Source of the DNA: an uncultured Erythrobacter sp.
Lineage (GTDB): Bacteria; Pseudomonadota; Alphaproteobacteria; Sphingomonadales; Sphingomonadaceae
Length of the DNA: 64,000 nucleotides
NCBI GenBank assembly: GCA_947502815.1
Contig: CANNBH010000001.1
Coordinates: 992,001-1,056,000 of the forward strand
Direction of reading: 5' to 3'
Part shown: piece by piece, positions 26,284 to 36,241 of the stretch
Position numbering within the stretch: the first letter of the stretch is position 1
How the letters are laid out: the number at the start of each line of letters is the position of its first letter
Made by a program: the position numbers and the translations under genes
Notes under the pieces: model-generated
What the model saw: only the letters and a program-made list of their open reading frames with translations
The model's database searches: none
Told to the model about the DNA's origin: nothing

Positions 26284-26688
26284 ATGGCAAAACGACTAGA
26301 TCACACCGCCGAACAACAATCCGTCCGCGTCCTTAAAGTAGGGGAGCGGGTGCGACATATTCTGTCCGAATTGCTCGCACGGCAAGAGGTGCATGATGAT
26401 GTGGTCAGCGCATCAAATATCGCTGTGACTGAAGTGCGACTGACCCCTGATTTGCGCAACGCAACCGCTTATGTGAAGCCGTTGTTGGATGCGGATGATG
26501 ATGAGGTGGTGAAAGCCCTGCGTCAAAACACGGCATTCCTGCAACGTGAGGTGGCCAAGCGGCTGGGCCTGAAATTCGCGCCGAAACTCAAATTCCGCAA
26601 AGATGAAAGTTTCGCAGAGGCGGATCGGATTGAGGAATTGCTGCGCGATCCTAAAGTTGCCCGCGACCTGGGTGACGCAGAAGACTAA
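26284..26688 (+). CDS. rbfA: Ribosome-binding factor A
   Basis: The 134-residue protein has the RbfA KH-like fold: [14 protein letters not shown] near the start, [17 protein letters not shown] in the middle, and [26 protein letters not shown] at the end. It helps mature the 16S rRNA 5' end in 30S subunits. It belongs to the infB-rbfA-truB group, here separated from truB by unrelated genes. Confidence 0.95.
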   Translation: MAKRLDHTAEQQSVRVLKVGERVRHILSELLARQEVHDDVVSASNIAVTEVRLTPDLRNATAYVKPLLDADDDEVVKALRQNTAFLQREVAKRLGLKFAPKLKFRKDESFAEADRIEELLRDPKVARDLGDAED

Positions 26689-26691
26689 AGC

Positions 26692-27300
26692 CTAACGCGG
26701 GACCATCCGCGCGTTCAGCCGGATTTTCACCGTGTTCCCCACAATCAATTGATAGCTGCTCATGCCATATTGCCGGCGGTCGATCTCCATCTCTCCGGTA
26801 AAGCTCACCGCTTGACCACGTGATGCGATGGGATCGCGGGTGAAGGTTACATCCAGCGTTTCGGTTCGCGTGACCCCGCGGGCCGTCAGTTCGCCTGTGA
26901 CTGTGCCGCGCGTTGCCGATGATAGACTGATCGAGCGCCCAACGAAACGGATATCAGGATAGCGATCGACCCAGAAAAAACGTTCTCCGCGCAGCCGCTC
27001 CAGAGTCGTTTCATCGGGAGCCTCTAATGCGCTTGCATCGAATGTCACATCAATCACCGCACGCTCAGGCGCGTCAGGAACTATGGTGACAGTGCCCTCC
27101 ATCCGGGGGAAACTGGCGGTCTTACTCGACAGGCCAAAGAACGCGACGCGTGCGCTGACGTTGCTGTTTGCAGCATCAAGCCGGTAATTTAGTGGAGCAC
27201 CCGCAGACTGTGCGCCCACTCCTGTGGGCACAGCTACGATAAGCGACGCCAAAAGCGCCGATACGAAAATGCGAAACATGCGGCCGAACGGATTGGTCAT
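26692..27300 (-). CDS. YceI family periplasmic protein
   Basis: The 202-residue protein (ATG 27300) has a signal peptide (FRIFVSALLASLIVAVP ... GAQS) and a YceI lipocalin-like barrel: YRLDAANSNVSARVAFFG at the start, FPRMEGTV, and RRQYGMSSYQ near the end. YceI proteins bind isoprenoid-type lipids; the ligand here is unknown. It is convergent with rbfA, 3 bp apart. An alternative start is ATG 27279. Confidence 0.88.
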   Translation of the reverse strand: MTNPFGRMFRIFVSALLASLIVAVPTGVGAQSAGAPLNYRLDAANSNVSARVAFFGLSSKTASFPRMEGTVTIVPDAPERAVIDVTFDASALEAPDETTLERLRGERFFWVDRYPDIRFVGRSISLSSATRGTVTGELTARGVTRTETLDVTFTRDPIASRGQAVSFTGEMEIDRRQYGMSSYQLIVGNTVKIRLNARMVPR

Positions 27301-27382
27301 GCTTATTGTTCGAAAGGGAGGCCCGTTTGGTTTCATCCGATCAAACTAAGCCTCCCTCGATTTACTGCATGTGTATCGTGTT

Positions 27383-29029
27383 TCACCCGCCTCCGGCGAC
27401 ACTTGCCGCGGCTGGCAAGACGTATTCTGCCGGCGCATCCGGTCCAAGCGGAATGCCCAGAGCGAACCACGCAACGATCAGGATCACGCCCGAAATCAAC
27501 AGCCACACCGAATAGGGCAGCATGATCGCGGTCAGACTGCCCAAGCCAAAGTTTGGCTGCCAGCGCTGTGCAAAGATCAGGATCAGCGGGAAATACACCA
27601 TCAATGGAGTGATGATATTGGTTGCGCTGTCACCAACGCGGTATGCCGCCGTTGCGCCCTCTGGACTGATCCCGAGCAGCATCAGCATCGGCACAAGGAT
27701 CGGCGCCAACAAGGCCCATTTCGCGCTGGCAGAGCCAACGAACAGATTGAGCAGCGCCGCAAACAGAACCATCAGGCCAATCACCAACGGCAAAGGCAAT
27801 CCGGTTGATTGGATCGCCGCCGCGCCGTGTACGGCGGAAATCAGGCCAAGGTTGGACCAGCTGAACATCGCCACAAAATGAGCCGCGGCAAAGGCGAGGA
27901 CGAGGTAATAGCCCATGTCCTTCATCGATTCCGCCATCATATTGACCAGATCACGGTGATTTTTGATCGATCCGGTCGCGCGGCCATAGGCCCAGCCTGC
28001 GAACAGGAAGAGCAAGAAAAACGCCGCAACCAGCGATTGGTAAAGCGGGCGAAGCTGGCTGTGGATTGAGCAATCTGCCTCGGCCACACCTTCGCAGGCT
28101 GCTTCATTCACCAATGGTGTGCCCGGTGCGAACACCATCGCCACCCACAATCCTACGACAAACAGCACTGCGACGCTGGCATGGCGCAGACCTTTAGAGA
28201 TGAGCGCGGTGTCCCCCTGAGTCGGATCAGGATTGTCGGCATCGGCGCCAGCCGAAGCGCCGCCGGTCCATGCGCCCAGACGCGGTTCGATAATTTTATC
28301 GGTCACATACCAAATGATGGGCAAATAGATCACCGTCATCGCGATGATGAAATACCAATTGCCGGCGAGATTTGCGGTCCACGATGGATCAAGCGCGCTG
28401 GCGGCAACCGCCTCTTCGGTGATTCCAAACAGCAAGGCGTCCAACTGGCCCGGTGAAATATTCGCAGAAAACCCGCCGGACACCCCGGCAAAGGCGGCTG
28501 CAATGCCTGCCAATGGATGGCGACCTGCAGCGGCAAACAAAATGCCAGCAAGCGGGATCAGCACGACATAACCTGCATCCGCCGCGTGGTTGCCCAGCAT
28601 TGCGACCAGAGCCACCACTGGAGTTAGCAAAGCGTTGGGCGCGCCCTTAACCGCGCTGGCCATACCGGCGGCGAAAAAGCCCGACCGTTCCGCTACACCC
28701 GCGCCCAGCATCACAACCAGAACATAGCCAAGTGGATGAAAATGCGTGAAAGTTTTGGGCATTTCGACCCAAAGGCGTTGAATATTGTCCGCCGAAAGCA
28801 AGCTGACCGCTTCGATCTGCAAAGGCGCGCCGGTAGTTTCATCGAGGCTGGTGGGGTGCAGCGCGGAAACCCCTGAAAGCGCCGCGATCACCGAAATCAC
28901 GACCAAACCGATAATGAGATAGAAGAACAGGAACACCGGATCGGGCAATTTATTCCCGCTGCGTTCAACCCAGCCTAAAAAGCCAGTCATGCCTTCCGAT
29001 TTTGGCGCCTCGTTTGCGGCCGATGCCAT
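27383..29029 (-). CDS. AbgT family transporter
   Basis: The 548-residue inner-membrane protein starts with a short hydrophilic leader and FLGWVERSGNKLPDPVFLFF, the AbgT family signature, followed by about 11-13 hydrophobic spans. A conserved ALLNLFVGSASAKWALLAPI motif and the VGDSATNIITPLM stretch near residue 450 are also present. Homologues import p-aminobenzoyl-glutamate or export sulfonamides. The direction and substrate are not evident here. Confidence 0.9.
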   Translation of the reverse strand: MASAANEAPKSEGMTGFLGWVERSGNKLPDPVFLFFYLIIGLVVISVIAALSGVSALHPTSLDETTGAPLQIEAVSLLSADNIQRLWVEMPKTFTHFHPLGYVLVVMLGAGVAERSGFFAAGMASAVKGAPNALLTPVVALVAMLGNHAADAGYVVLIPLAGILFAAAGRHPLAGIAAAFAGVSGGFSANISPGQLDALLFGITEEAVAASALDPSWTANLAGNWYFIIAMTVIYLPIIWYVTDKIIEPRLGAWTGGASAGADADNPDPTQGDTALISKGLRHASVAVLFVVGLWVAMVFAPGTPLVNEAACEGVAEADCSIHSQLRPLYQSLVAAFFLLFLFAGWAYGRATGSIKNHRDLVNMMAESMKDMGYYLVLAFAAAHFVAMFSWSNLGLISAVHGAAAIQSTGLPLPLVIGLMVLFAALLNLFVGSASAKWALLAPILVPMLMLLGISPEGATAAYRVGDSATNIITPLMVYFPLILIFAQRWQPNFGLGSLTAIMLPYSVWLLISGVILIVAWFALGIPLGPDAPAEYVLPAAASVAGGG

Positions 29030-29163
29030 AATTTTAGTCCCCGTTGTTTGCTTTGTTCAGAGGGCTAGCATTGCCGAACCCGCCTGTCACAGGGATTAAT
29101 CAACAGCCCTGAGCCCGGTTCCCTCTTCCAATCCCTGTGGTCGAATGCGTAGGATCAGGGACG

Positions 29164-29739
29164 ATGGCAAAACTCTATTTCTATTATTCCAGCATGAACG
29201 CGGGAAAGTCGTCTTCGCTGCTTCAAGCGGACTTCAATTACCGCGAGCGCGGAATGGCGACGATGGTTTGGACGGCGGAGCTCGATACCCGCAGCGAGGG
29301 AAGGGTTCGCAGCCGGATCGGGCTGGACGCGCAGGCCCATTTGTATCGCCCAGACACTCATATGCTCGCCGATATTCGCGCAGCCCATGCGGTAACTCCG
29401 CTTGATTGTGTGCTCATTGATGAGGCGCAGTTTTTGACCGAGGCGCAGGTGTGGCAAGTGGCGGCGGTTGCCGATGAACTGGGCATTCCGGTGTTGTGCT
29501 ATGGCCTGCGCACCGATTTTCAGGGCGCTCTATTTCCCGGTTCAGCCGCGCTGTTGGGAATTGCCGATGCGTTGGTTGAATTAAAAGCGGTCTGCCATTG
29601 TGGGCGCAAGGCGACAATGAATCTGCGCGTGGGCGCGGATGGCAAGGCTATCAAAGAAGGCGAGCAGACTGAGATCGGCGGGAATGATCGTTATCTTGCG
29701 CTGTGCCGCAAACATTTCAGCGCGGCCCTCAATGGTTAG
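29164..29739 (+). CDS. tdk: Thymidine kinase
   Basis: The 191-residue TK1-type enzyme has the P-loop MNAGKSSSLLQ, the DEAQF Walker B-like motif, a lasso region with paired cysteines (CHCGRKA and later CRKHF) and GLRTDFQGALFPGS. It phosphorylates thymidine for nucleotide salvage. I chose ATG 29164 with an AGGG ribosome site; an in-frame start at 29137 adds nine atypical residues. The zinc ribbon may be partly degenerate. Confidence 0.94.
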   Translation: MAKLYFYYSSMNAGKSSSLLQADFNYRERGMATMVWTAELDTRSEGRVRSRIGLDAQAHLYRPDTHMLADIRAAHAVTPLDCVLIDEAQFLTEAQVWQVAAVADELGIPVLCYGLRTDFQGALFPGSAALLGIADALVELKAVCHCGRKATMNLRVGADGKAIKEGEQTEIGGNDRYLALCRKHFSAALNG

Positions 29740-30313
29740 CGTGCCCGCGACCGATCTGCGACCGGCGGATTTGCTGACTCGGCTTGAGAGCGACGGAGTC
29801 GTTTTGAAGCCGTTTGTTGAGACCCATGTGGAATCTCTTCGCGCGGCATGCGCTGCGGATCCTGAAATTTGGAACATCTATCCGATGAATTTCGGCCCTG
29901 CAGTTGATGGCGGTGCGGGGTTCGACACTGCGCTTGGTATCATGCGCGCTTCGCCCGATTTTGTGATGTTTGCGGTGGTCGAAGGGGAAAGCGGAGAATG
30001 CGTTGGCATGACCAGCTTTATCCGCCCGACGATGTTTGCTGTGGTCGAAATCGGCGGGACTTACATTCACCCGCGCCTTCGCGGCGGCACGTTCAACCGC
30101 GCGATGAAGAAATTGATGATCGAACACGCCTTTGCATGCGGCTTTGTCAAAGTGGAGTTCCGTGTCGACACGCGCAACAAACGCTCAATGGCCGCTGTGC
30201 TGAAACTGGGTGCAGAACCCGAAGGGGTGCAGCGGCAAAATATGGTCACGTGGACCGGCTATCGCCGTGACACCGCTGTTTTCGGCCTGCTTAAGGAAGA
30301 GTGGGCCGGGTAG
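29732..30313 (+). CDS. GNAT family acetyltransferase
   Basis: The 193-residue protein resembles the RimJ/RimL branch of GNAT enzymes: LKPFVETHVESLRAAC at the start, IGGTYIHPRLRGGTFNRAMKKLM around the acetyl-CoA site, and FRVDTRNKRSMAAVLKLGA near the end. The target is unknown. Its ATG overlaps the tdk stop by 8 bp, so it is co-transcribed with tdk. Confidence 0.87.
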   Translation: MVSVPATDLRPADLLTRLESDGVVLKPFVETHVESLRAACAADPEIWNIYPMNFGPAVDGGAGFDTALGIMRASPDFVMFAVVEGESGECVGMTSFIRPTMFAVVEIGGTYIHPRLRGGTFNRAMKKLMIEHAFACGFVKVEFRVDTRNKRSMAAVLKLGAEPEGVQRQNMVTWTGYRRDTAVFGLLKEEWAG

Positions 30314-30336
30314 GGCTTTGTTCGCCCCGTTTGCCC

Positions 30337-31827
30337 TTACGCAGCGCCCGTCTGTTCGAACCAATCGGCGACGCGGGATTGTTCCTCATCTGAAAGGTGC
30401 AAATAGAGTTTGGAACGGCGTTTCAGCATGTCCTGCGCCGACATAACAAATTCATGCTTTGCGCAATATTCCAATTCCCGCGCGTACAAATCACCGCCAA
30501 AATGCATCCCCAGATCATTGGTGCCTTGGGCTCCGTCCAACAGATCGTTCATGCGAGTGCCATAGGCACGGGCAAGCCGCAGCACGGTTTCTTTCGCAAG
30601 CCACGGATAGGTCCTGCATTGATCCGCAACAAATGTATCGAAACGCGCCGGATCGATATCGCCGCCGGGCAATGCGGCATCAGCGGTCCACGACGTTCCC
30701 GTGATATTCAATTTTTGCAGCGCGTGTTCGGCGAGCTTGCGATAGGTGGTCAGCTTCCCGCCGAAAATGGAAAGCATGGTGGGGCCATCGCCGTTTTCGC
30801 CGCGATCCACCTCAAATTGATAATCGCGCGTTACGGTTGAATTGGACGCGGCGTTGTTTTCATAAAGAGGCCGCACGCCGGCATATGAGGCGACTGCTTG
30901 ATCCGGGGAAATTTCGGTTCGCAGATATTCGTTTGCTGCGTCGCAAAGATAGGTGGCTTCTTCGGGACTGATATCGATGCCGGCTGGGTCGCCTTCGAAC
31001 AGTTGATCTGTGGTTCCCACCAAAGTGAAGTCTCGCTCATACGGAATCGCAAAAATGATCCGATCGTCACGGTTTTGGAATATGTAGCAATGATCGCCTT
31101 CGAACAGGCGTTTAAAGATCAGGTGGCTTCCTTTGACGAGGCGCAGGTTCTTGTGCGTTTCATCAGGAATCGCGCGGCCCAACACCTTGTCCACCCACGG
31201 TCCTGCCGCGTTGACGATCTGGCGTGCAGAGATTTGTTCATCGCCTGCATTGCTGCGCAAAGTTGCCGTCCAATGCTGTGCGCCGCGTTCTAGGCCGACG
31301 CATTCGGTGCGCGTGCGGATATCGGCACCGCGTTCGGCCGCGTCCATGCAATTTAGCACGACCAGCCGCGAATCTTCCACCCAGCAATCGGAATATTCAA
31401 ACCCGCGCGTCAGGCGGTCCTGAAGAAAGCCTCCATGCGGCGCATCGCGTAAGTTGAGATCGCGCGTTGGCGGCAGCAGTTTTCGCCCGCCCAGATTGTC
31501 ATACAAGAACAAGCCAAGGCGCAGCATCCACTTTGGGCGCAGCCCCTTGTCATGCGGCAAGACAAATCGCAGCGGCCAGATGATGTGCGGTGCGATGGTG
31601 AGCAGTCGCTCTCTCTCAATCAAGCTTTCTCGGACTAGCCGGAATTCATAATGTTCCAGATAGCGCAGCCCGCCATGGACGAGCTTTGTCGATGAGCTGG
31701 AGGTGTGGCCCGCCAGATCGTCTTTCTCGACCAAGCAAACCCTAAGGCCGCGCCCTGCCGCATCGCGTGCGATCCCGGCGCCGTTGATGCCGCCGCCAAT
31801 GATAAGAAGGTCGTAGAAGTTTTCCAT
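30337..31827 (-). CDS. glpD: Glycerol-3-phosphate dehydrogenase, aerobic
   Basis: The 496-residue FAD enzyme has the dinucleotide-binding motif GGGINGAGIARDAAGRG (residues 11-27), the HTSSSSTKLVHGGLRYLE segment, and a C-terminal DAO_C domain. It oxidises glycerol-3-phosphate to dihydroxyacetone phosphate at the inner membrane and feeds the quinone pool. It is alone on the minus strand, divergent from truB by 50 bp. Confidence 0.95.
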   Translation of the reverse strand: MENFYDLLIIGGGINGAGIARDAAGRGLRVCLVEKDDLAGHTSSSSTKLVHGGLRYLEHYEFRLVRESLIERERLLTIAPHIIWPLRFVLPHDKGLRPKWMLRLGLFLYDNLGGRKLLPPTRDLNLRDAPHGGFLQDRLTRGFEYSDCWVEDSRLVVLNCMDAAERGADIRTRTECVGLERGAQHWTATLRSNAGDEQISARQIVNAAGPWVDKVLGRAIPDETHKNLRLVKGSHLIFKRLFEGDHCYIFQNRDDRIIFAIPYERDFTLVGTTDQLFEGDPAGIDISPEEATYLCDAANEYLRTEISPDQAVASYAGVRPLYENNAASNSTVTRDYQFEVDRGENGDGPTMLSIFGGKLTTYRKLAEHALQKLNITGTSWTADAALPGGDIDPARFDTFVADQCRTYPWLAKETVLRLARAYGTRMNDLLDGAQGTNDLGMHFGGDLYARELEYCAKHEFVMSAQDMLKRRSKLYLHLSDEEQSRVADWFEQTGAA

Positions 31828-31877
31828 TTCGGCGCGGAGGATTGGCGAATTGCGCGCGCTTTGGCTAGGGGCGCGCG

Positions 31878-32804
31878 ATGGCTGATAACAAAAAACCTTC
31901 CCCTCATGGCTGGATTATCCTCGATAAGCCGCACGGGCTTGGCTCAACGCAGGCGGTTGGGGCGGTAAAGCGGAACCTACGCGATGGCGGCTATACCAAA
32001 ACCAAGGTCGGCCACGGCGGCACACTTGATCCCCTGGCCGAAGGGGTTTTGCCAATTGCATTGGGCGAGGCCACGAAGCTGGCCGGGCGCATGCTGGATG
32101 CATCAAAGATTTACGACTTCACATTGCGCTTTGGCGAAGAGACAGAAACGCTCGATACGCAAGGGGACGTCACTCTGACCAGCGACGTGCACCCAAGCAT
32201 TGAGGAAATTCGCGCGGTTTTGCCGCAGTTCACTGGGCCAGTTGAGCAGGTGCCGCCAGCCTATTCCGCGCTGAAGGTGGGTGGCAAGCGCGCCTATGAT
32301 TTGGCCCGTGCGGGTCAGGTGGTTGAGCTTAAGACACGCGCCGTGACGATTCATTCGCTGGCGATCACAAGTGAGTTGGAGAATGGCCGCGACATAACAC
32401 TCACCGCTCATGTTTCTAAGGGCACCTATATCCGCTCTTTGGCGCGCGATATTGCCCACGCTCTTGGAAGTTGCGGTCATGTGACCTATTTACGCCGAAC
32501 AAAGGCGGGTCCATTTGTGCAATCCAATGCGATTTCACTGGACAAATTGAACGAAGTGTCTAGTGGCGCGCCATTGAAAGACCTCCTCCTGCCGTTAGAG
32601 GCGGGGCTGGACGACATCCCGGCCCTTCACCTCAATCAGACAGACGCGCAGGCGGTCCGAGAGGGCCGGGTCCTGTCTGAGCTGCCCCAACCATCTGGGC
32701 TTTACTGCGGCATGCTGGACAATGTTCCAGTGGCGCTGCTGCAAATTACGGATGGTTCGACGAAAGTCGTACGGGGTTTTAACCTACCCGATGTCGCTGA
32801 GTAG
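31878..32804 (+). CDS. truB: tRNA pseudouridine55 synthase
   Basis: The 308-residue enzyme has the TruB catalytic motif [19 protein letters not shown] with the active Asp, and the RNA-binding [18 protein letters not shown] stretch. It converts U55 of tRNA to pseudouridine. A GGGG site precedes the ATG. The gene leads the truB-rpsO unit, 11 bp before rpsO. Confidence 0.96.
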   Translation: MADNKKPSPHGWIILDKPHGLGSTQAVGAVKRNLRDGGYTKTKVGHGGTLDPLAEGVLPIALGEATKLAGRMLDASKIYDFTLRFGEETETLDTQGDVTLTSDVHPSIEEIRAVLPQFTGPVEQVPPAYSALKVGGKRAYDLARAGQVVELKTRAVTIHSLAITSELENGRDITLTAHVSKGTYIRSLARDIAHALGSCGHVTYLRRTKAGPFVQSNAISLDKLNEVSSGAPLKDLLLPLEAGLDDIPALHLNQTDAQAVREGRVLSELPQPSGLYCGMLDNVPVALLQITDGSTKVVRGFNLPDVAE

Positions 32805-32815
32805 AAAGACGAAAT

Positions 32816-33085
32816 ATGTCGGTATCACCCGAGCAAAAAGCTGAAATTATCAAAGACAACGCCCGCGCCGATGGCGACACGGGCAGCCCCGAAGTTCAGG
32901 TCGCGATCCTCACGCAGCGTATCCGCAACCTCACAGACCACTTCAAAGGCAACCACAAAGACAACCATTCGCGCCGCGGCCTTCTTATGATGGTCAACAA
33001 GCGCCGCAAGTTGCTTTCCTACCTTAAGAGTAAGGATGTGGAGCGCTACAACGCTCTGATCCAGAAACTGGGTCTGCGTAAGTAA
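32816..33085 (+). CDS. rpsO: Ribosomal protein uS15
   Basis: The 89-residue protein matches S15 throughout: [40 protein letters not shown] and the terminal IQKLGLRK. It is a primary 16S binding protein of the 30S subunit. It lies between truB and pnp, as in many bacteria. Confidence 0.98.
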   Translation: MSVSPEQKAEIIKDNARADGDTGSPEVQVAILTQRIRNLTDHFKGNHKDNHSRRGLLMMVNKRRKLLSYLKSKDVERYNALIQKLGLRK

Positions 33086-33096
33086 GAGTTTCGAGG

Positions 33097-33124
33097 AAGG
33101 CGGCTCCAACGGGCCGCCTTTTTC
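33097..33124 (+). terminator. Rho-independent terminator after rpsO
   Basis: AAGGCGGC (33097-33104) pairs with GCCGCCTT (33113-33120) and is followed by TTT. It lies 12 bp past the rpsO stop and probably limits read-through into pnp. Confidence 0.75.
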
Positions 33125-33133
33125 GCATTGGAG

Positions 33134-33160
33134 GAGCGCTCGCAAATGGGGCGCTCTTTT
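33134..33160 (+). terminator. Second terminator-like hairpin between rpsO and pnp
   Basis: GAGCGC (33134-33139) pairs with GCGCTC (33151-33156), followed by TTTT. It directly follows the first hairpin, so the pair may act in tandem, or form part of a structured pnp leader of the kind cleaved in pnp autoregulation in other bacteria. Confidence 0.5.
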
Positions 33161-33303
33161 GGTAAATTGGACGGGCACCGCAATTCGGCGATGCAAGTCT
33201 TTGGGGCGCAAGTTTAAGGCCCCGCACCGGACCGGGACGGAATACCCGGATTATGTAGGCCCCGTGCACGCAATGTGGCGGCGCGGGTTCAAAAGGAAAA
33301 TAC

Positions 33304-35586
33304 ATGTTCGACAAGAAAACCGTATCGCTGGAGTGGGGCGGCAAAACCCTCACCCTCGAAACAGGCCAAATCGCCCGTCAAGCAGACGGCGCCGTTCTGG
33401 CCACTTATGGCGAAACCGTGGTGCTGTGCGCAGTGACTGCCGCCAAATCCGTGCGCGAAGGGCAGGACTTCTTCCCGCTCACCGTTCACTATCAAGAAAA
33501 ATTCTCAGCCGCTGGCCGTATCCCTGGCGGTTTCTTTAAGCGTGAAGGCCGCGCGACGGAAAAAGAGACGCTGACTTCGCGTCTGATCGACCGTCCATGC
33601 CGCCCGCTTTTCCCAGAAGGTTTCTACAACGAAATCAACGTAATCTGTCAGGTCCTGTCGTATGACGGCGAGACTGAGCCAGATATCGTTGCAATGGTTG
33701 CTGCGTCTGCTGCTCTCACCATCAGCGGCCTGCCATTCATGGGCCCAATCGGCGCGGCACGCGTCGGTTACAACAATGAAGGCGAATATGTCCTGAACCC
33801 AACCGTCACCGACGCGCTGGGCGAAGACGGCAATCTTGACCTGGTTGTTGCGGCCACGCAAGACGCGGTGATGATGGTCGAATCCGAAGCCAAAGAGCTT
33901 TCCGAAGAGATCATGCTTGGCGCGGTGATGTTTGCCCACGAAGAAAGCCGCAAGGTTATCGGCGCGATTATCGATCTGGCAGAGCAAGCGGCAAAGGATC
34001 CATGGGATCTGCCAGCTGCCGACGACAACACCGAAATGAAGGACAAGCTTCGCGGTCTGGTCGGCGACGATATTGCGGCAGCTTACAAACTGACCGACAA
34101 GTCGCAGCGTTCCGACGCGCTGAACGTTGCCCGCGCTAAGGCGAAAGAAGCCTATGCCGAGGAAGATGGTCAAACGCAGATGACGGCTGGCAAAGTCGTG
34201 AAGAAGCTGGAATCGGAAATCGTTCGCGGCGCCATCTTGAAAGACGGCCAGCGGATCGATGGTCGTAAGACCGACGAAGTTCGCCCGATTGAGGCGATGG
34301 TTGGCCTTCTCCCACGCACGCACGGTTCGGCTTTGTTCACGCGCGGTGAAACGCAGGCGATCTGCACCACCACGCTTGGCACCAAAGACGCTGAGCAAAT
34401 GATCGATGGTCTGGAAGGTCTCTCGTACAGCAACTTTATGCTGCACTATAACTTCCCGCCATACTCAGTTGGCGAAGTTGGCCGCTTTGGTTTCACCAGC
34501 CGCCGCGAAACCGGCCATGGTAAGCTTGCTTTCCGCGCTCTGCGTCCGGTTCTGCCAACGGTTGAGGATTTCCCTTACACCATCCGCATGCTGTCAGACA
34601 TCACCGAATCCAACGGCTCGTCTTCGATGGCGACGGTTTGCGGTGGTTCGCTTTCAATGATGGATGCAGGCGTTCCTTTGAAGCGTCCGGTATCCGGCAT
34701 CGCGATGGGCCTTATCCTTGAAGGCAAGGACTTCACTGTTCTTTCCGATATTCTGGGCGATGAAGATCACTTGGGCGACATGGACTTTAAGGTTGCCGGT
34801 TCTGAAGACGGCATCACCTCGCTCCAGATGGACATCAAGGTTGCCGGCATCACGCAGGAAATCATGACCCAAGCGCTTGAGCAGGCGAAAGCCGGCCGCG
34901 CGCACATCCTGGGCAAGATGACCGAAGCTCTCGGCGCATCGCGCGGCGAAGTTTCCAAGCACGCTCCACGTATCGAAACCATGCAGATCGACAAATCGAA
35001 GATCCGCGACATCATCGGTACCGGCGGCAAGGTCATCCGTGAAATCGTCGCTGAAACCGGCGCTAAGGTCGACATTGACGACGAAGGCACGATCAAGATC
35101 AGCTCTTCGAACGCCGATGAAATTGCGGCCGCGAAGAAGTGGATCGAAGGCATCGTGGAAGAAGCCGAAGTCGGCAAAATCTACGAAGGCAAAGTCGTAA
35201 ACATCGTCGATTTCGGCGCATTCGTGAACTTCATGGGTGGCAAAGACGGTCTCGTCCACGTGTCGGAAATGAAGAACGAGCGCGTTGAGAAAGTCACTGA
35301 CGTCGTTTCCGAAGGCCAAGAAGTGAAGGTCAAAGTTCTCGAAATCGATCAACGCGGCAAAGTCCGTCTGTCGATGCGGGTTGTTGACCAAGAAACCGGC
35401 GAAGAGTTGGAAGACACACGCCCACCACGCGAAAACAAGCTGCGCGGTGATCGCGGTCCACGTGGTGGCGGCGATCGTCGTCCACGCGGCGGCGGCGGCG
35501 GTCGCGGCCCACGCGGCGGCGGCGACAAGGGCGGTGATAAGGGCAATGATGGCCCAGCCGGTTTGCCAGACTTCCTGAAGGACTAA
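33304..35586 (+). CDS. pnp: Polyribonucleotide nucleotidyltransferase
   Basis: The 760-residue exoribonuclease has two RNase PH domains, a KH domain ([12 protein letters not shown] near residue 570) and an S1 domain ([20 protein letters not shown] near 623). It degrades RNA phosphorolytically, 3' to 5'. The C-terminal tail is unusual: about 45 residues rich in Arg-Gly repeats (RGPRGGG-type) ending [17 protein letters not shown] precedes the ATG. Confidence 0.97.
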   Translation: MFDKKTVSLEWGGKTLTLETGQIARQADGAVLATYGETVVLCAVTAAKSVREGQDFFPLTVHYQEKFSAAGRIPGGFFKREGRATEKETLTSRLIDRPCRPLFPEGFYNEINVICQVLSYDGETEPDIVAMVAASAALTISGLPFMGPIGAARVGYNNEGEYVLNPTVTDALGEDGNLDLVVAATQDAVMMVESEAKELSEEIMLGAVMFAHEESRKVIGAIIDLAEQAAKDPWDLPAADDNTEMKDKLRGLVGDDIAAAYKLTDKSQRSDALNVARAKAKEAYAEEDGQTQMTAGKVVKKLESEIVRGAILKDGQRIDGRKTDEVRPIEAMVGLLPRTHGSALFTRGETQAICTTTLGTKDAEQMIDGLEGLSYSNFMLHYNFPPYSVGEVGRFGFTSRRETGHGKLAFRALRPVLPTVEDFPYTIRMLSDITESNGSSSMATVCGGSLSMMDAGVPLKRPVSGIAMGLILEGKDFTVLSDILGDEDHLGDMDFKVAGSEDGITSLQMDIKVAGITQEIMTQALEQAKAGRAHILGKMTEALGASRGEVSKHAPRIETMQIDKSKIRDIIGTGGKVIREIVAETGAKVDIDDEGTIKISSSNADEIAAAKKWIEGIVEEAEVGKIYEGKVVNIVDFGAFVNFMGGKDGLVHVSEMKNERVEKVTDVVSEGQEVKVKVLEIDQRGKVRLSMRVVDQETGEELEDTRPPRENKLRGDRGPRGGGDRRPRGGGGGRGPRGGGDKGGDKGNDGPAGLPDFLKD

Positions 35587-35607
35587 GCTCCTTTCGCTAA
35601 GACAAAA

Positions 35608-35639
35608 AAAGGCCGCCCGGAGTGTTCCGGGCGGCCTTT
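35608..35639 (+). terminator. Strong bidirectional terminator after pnp
   Basis: A perfect 14-bp stem, AAAGGCCGCCCGGA (35608-35621) with 35626-35639, closes a GTGT loop. T-rich DNA follows on the plus strand and a 7-A run precedes it. It can end both pnp and the convergent lipoprotein gene. Confidence 0.92.
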
Positions 35640-35658
35640 CTTGTTTTTGGATGCTCGA

Positions 35659-36057
35659 TTATTGTTGCGGGCGCCGTTCTGGCTCGTCCCGGCTAGGCGT
35701 ATCCCTGCTGGGGGAATTGGCATTCGGGGCATCCTGCCTTGGGGCTGATGGCCGCGGAGTTGAATTTTGCGGTACGGGTTGGTCCGCTTTCGGAGCGGGG
35801 GCGCGCCGATCAGGGCCGCTCGCGCTGTCATCACTGTCGTCGCTATTATCGCTCTCATAAATCACAGTGGTACTGGATTCGGTGACAGTTGGCTGCGGAG
35901 CTGGAGGGGACACATCCGCCGACATGGCTTCATCAAACGTTTCTTCCGTCATCATTTCGTCGGTTGCTTGATCATCCTGCGGCTGTTCAGGCGCGCCGCC
36001 ACAAGCGGCCAGAGCCAAAGCGCCAAGCGCTGGTGTAATCCAATGCATCGTTTTCAT
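35659..36057 (-). CDS. Small disordered lipoprotein
   Basis: The 132-residue product has a lipoprotein signal with lipobox LALAACGG (Cys19), then an acidic, Pro/Ser/Asp-rich sequence without predicted fold. ATG 36057 is preceded by AAGGAAG, a good ribosome site. A much longer in-frame ORF reaching 36723 is antisense to the next gene and rejected. Function unknown; likely anchored in a cell envelope membrane. Confidence 0.68.
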   Translation of the reverse strand: MKTMHWITPALGALALAACGGAPEQPQDDQATDEMMTEETFDEAMSADVSPPAPQPTVTESSTTVIYESDNSDDSDDSASGPDRRAPAPKADQPVPQNSTPRPSAPRQDAPNANSPSRDTPSRDEPERRPQQ

Positions 36058-36241
36058 AGTCTTCCTTTCGATAATGCGGTCCATGTCTCCCCCAATTGTG
36101 GGCGCAATGTGAGCGGCATTGGTTTTGTTCACAATGGGATTGCGATGCGCGGTGGTTTGCGCTGGGTAGTGGGAAGGTTGCCTGTCGCGACCACCGGTTC
36201 GGGCTGGGCAATCGGCGTGTGATGGGCCAAAGGGCAATTCT

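Noticed and set aside
33505..34446. 313-codon minus-strand ORF opposite pnp
   Set aside because: Antisense to conserved PNPase sequence, with no ribosome site or domain.
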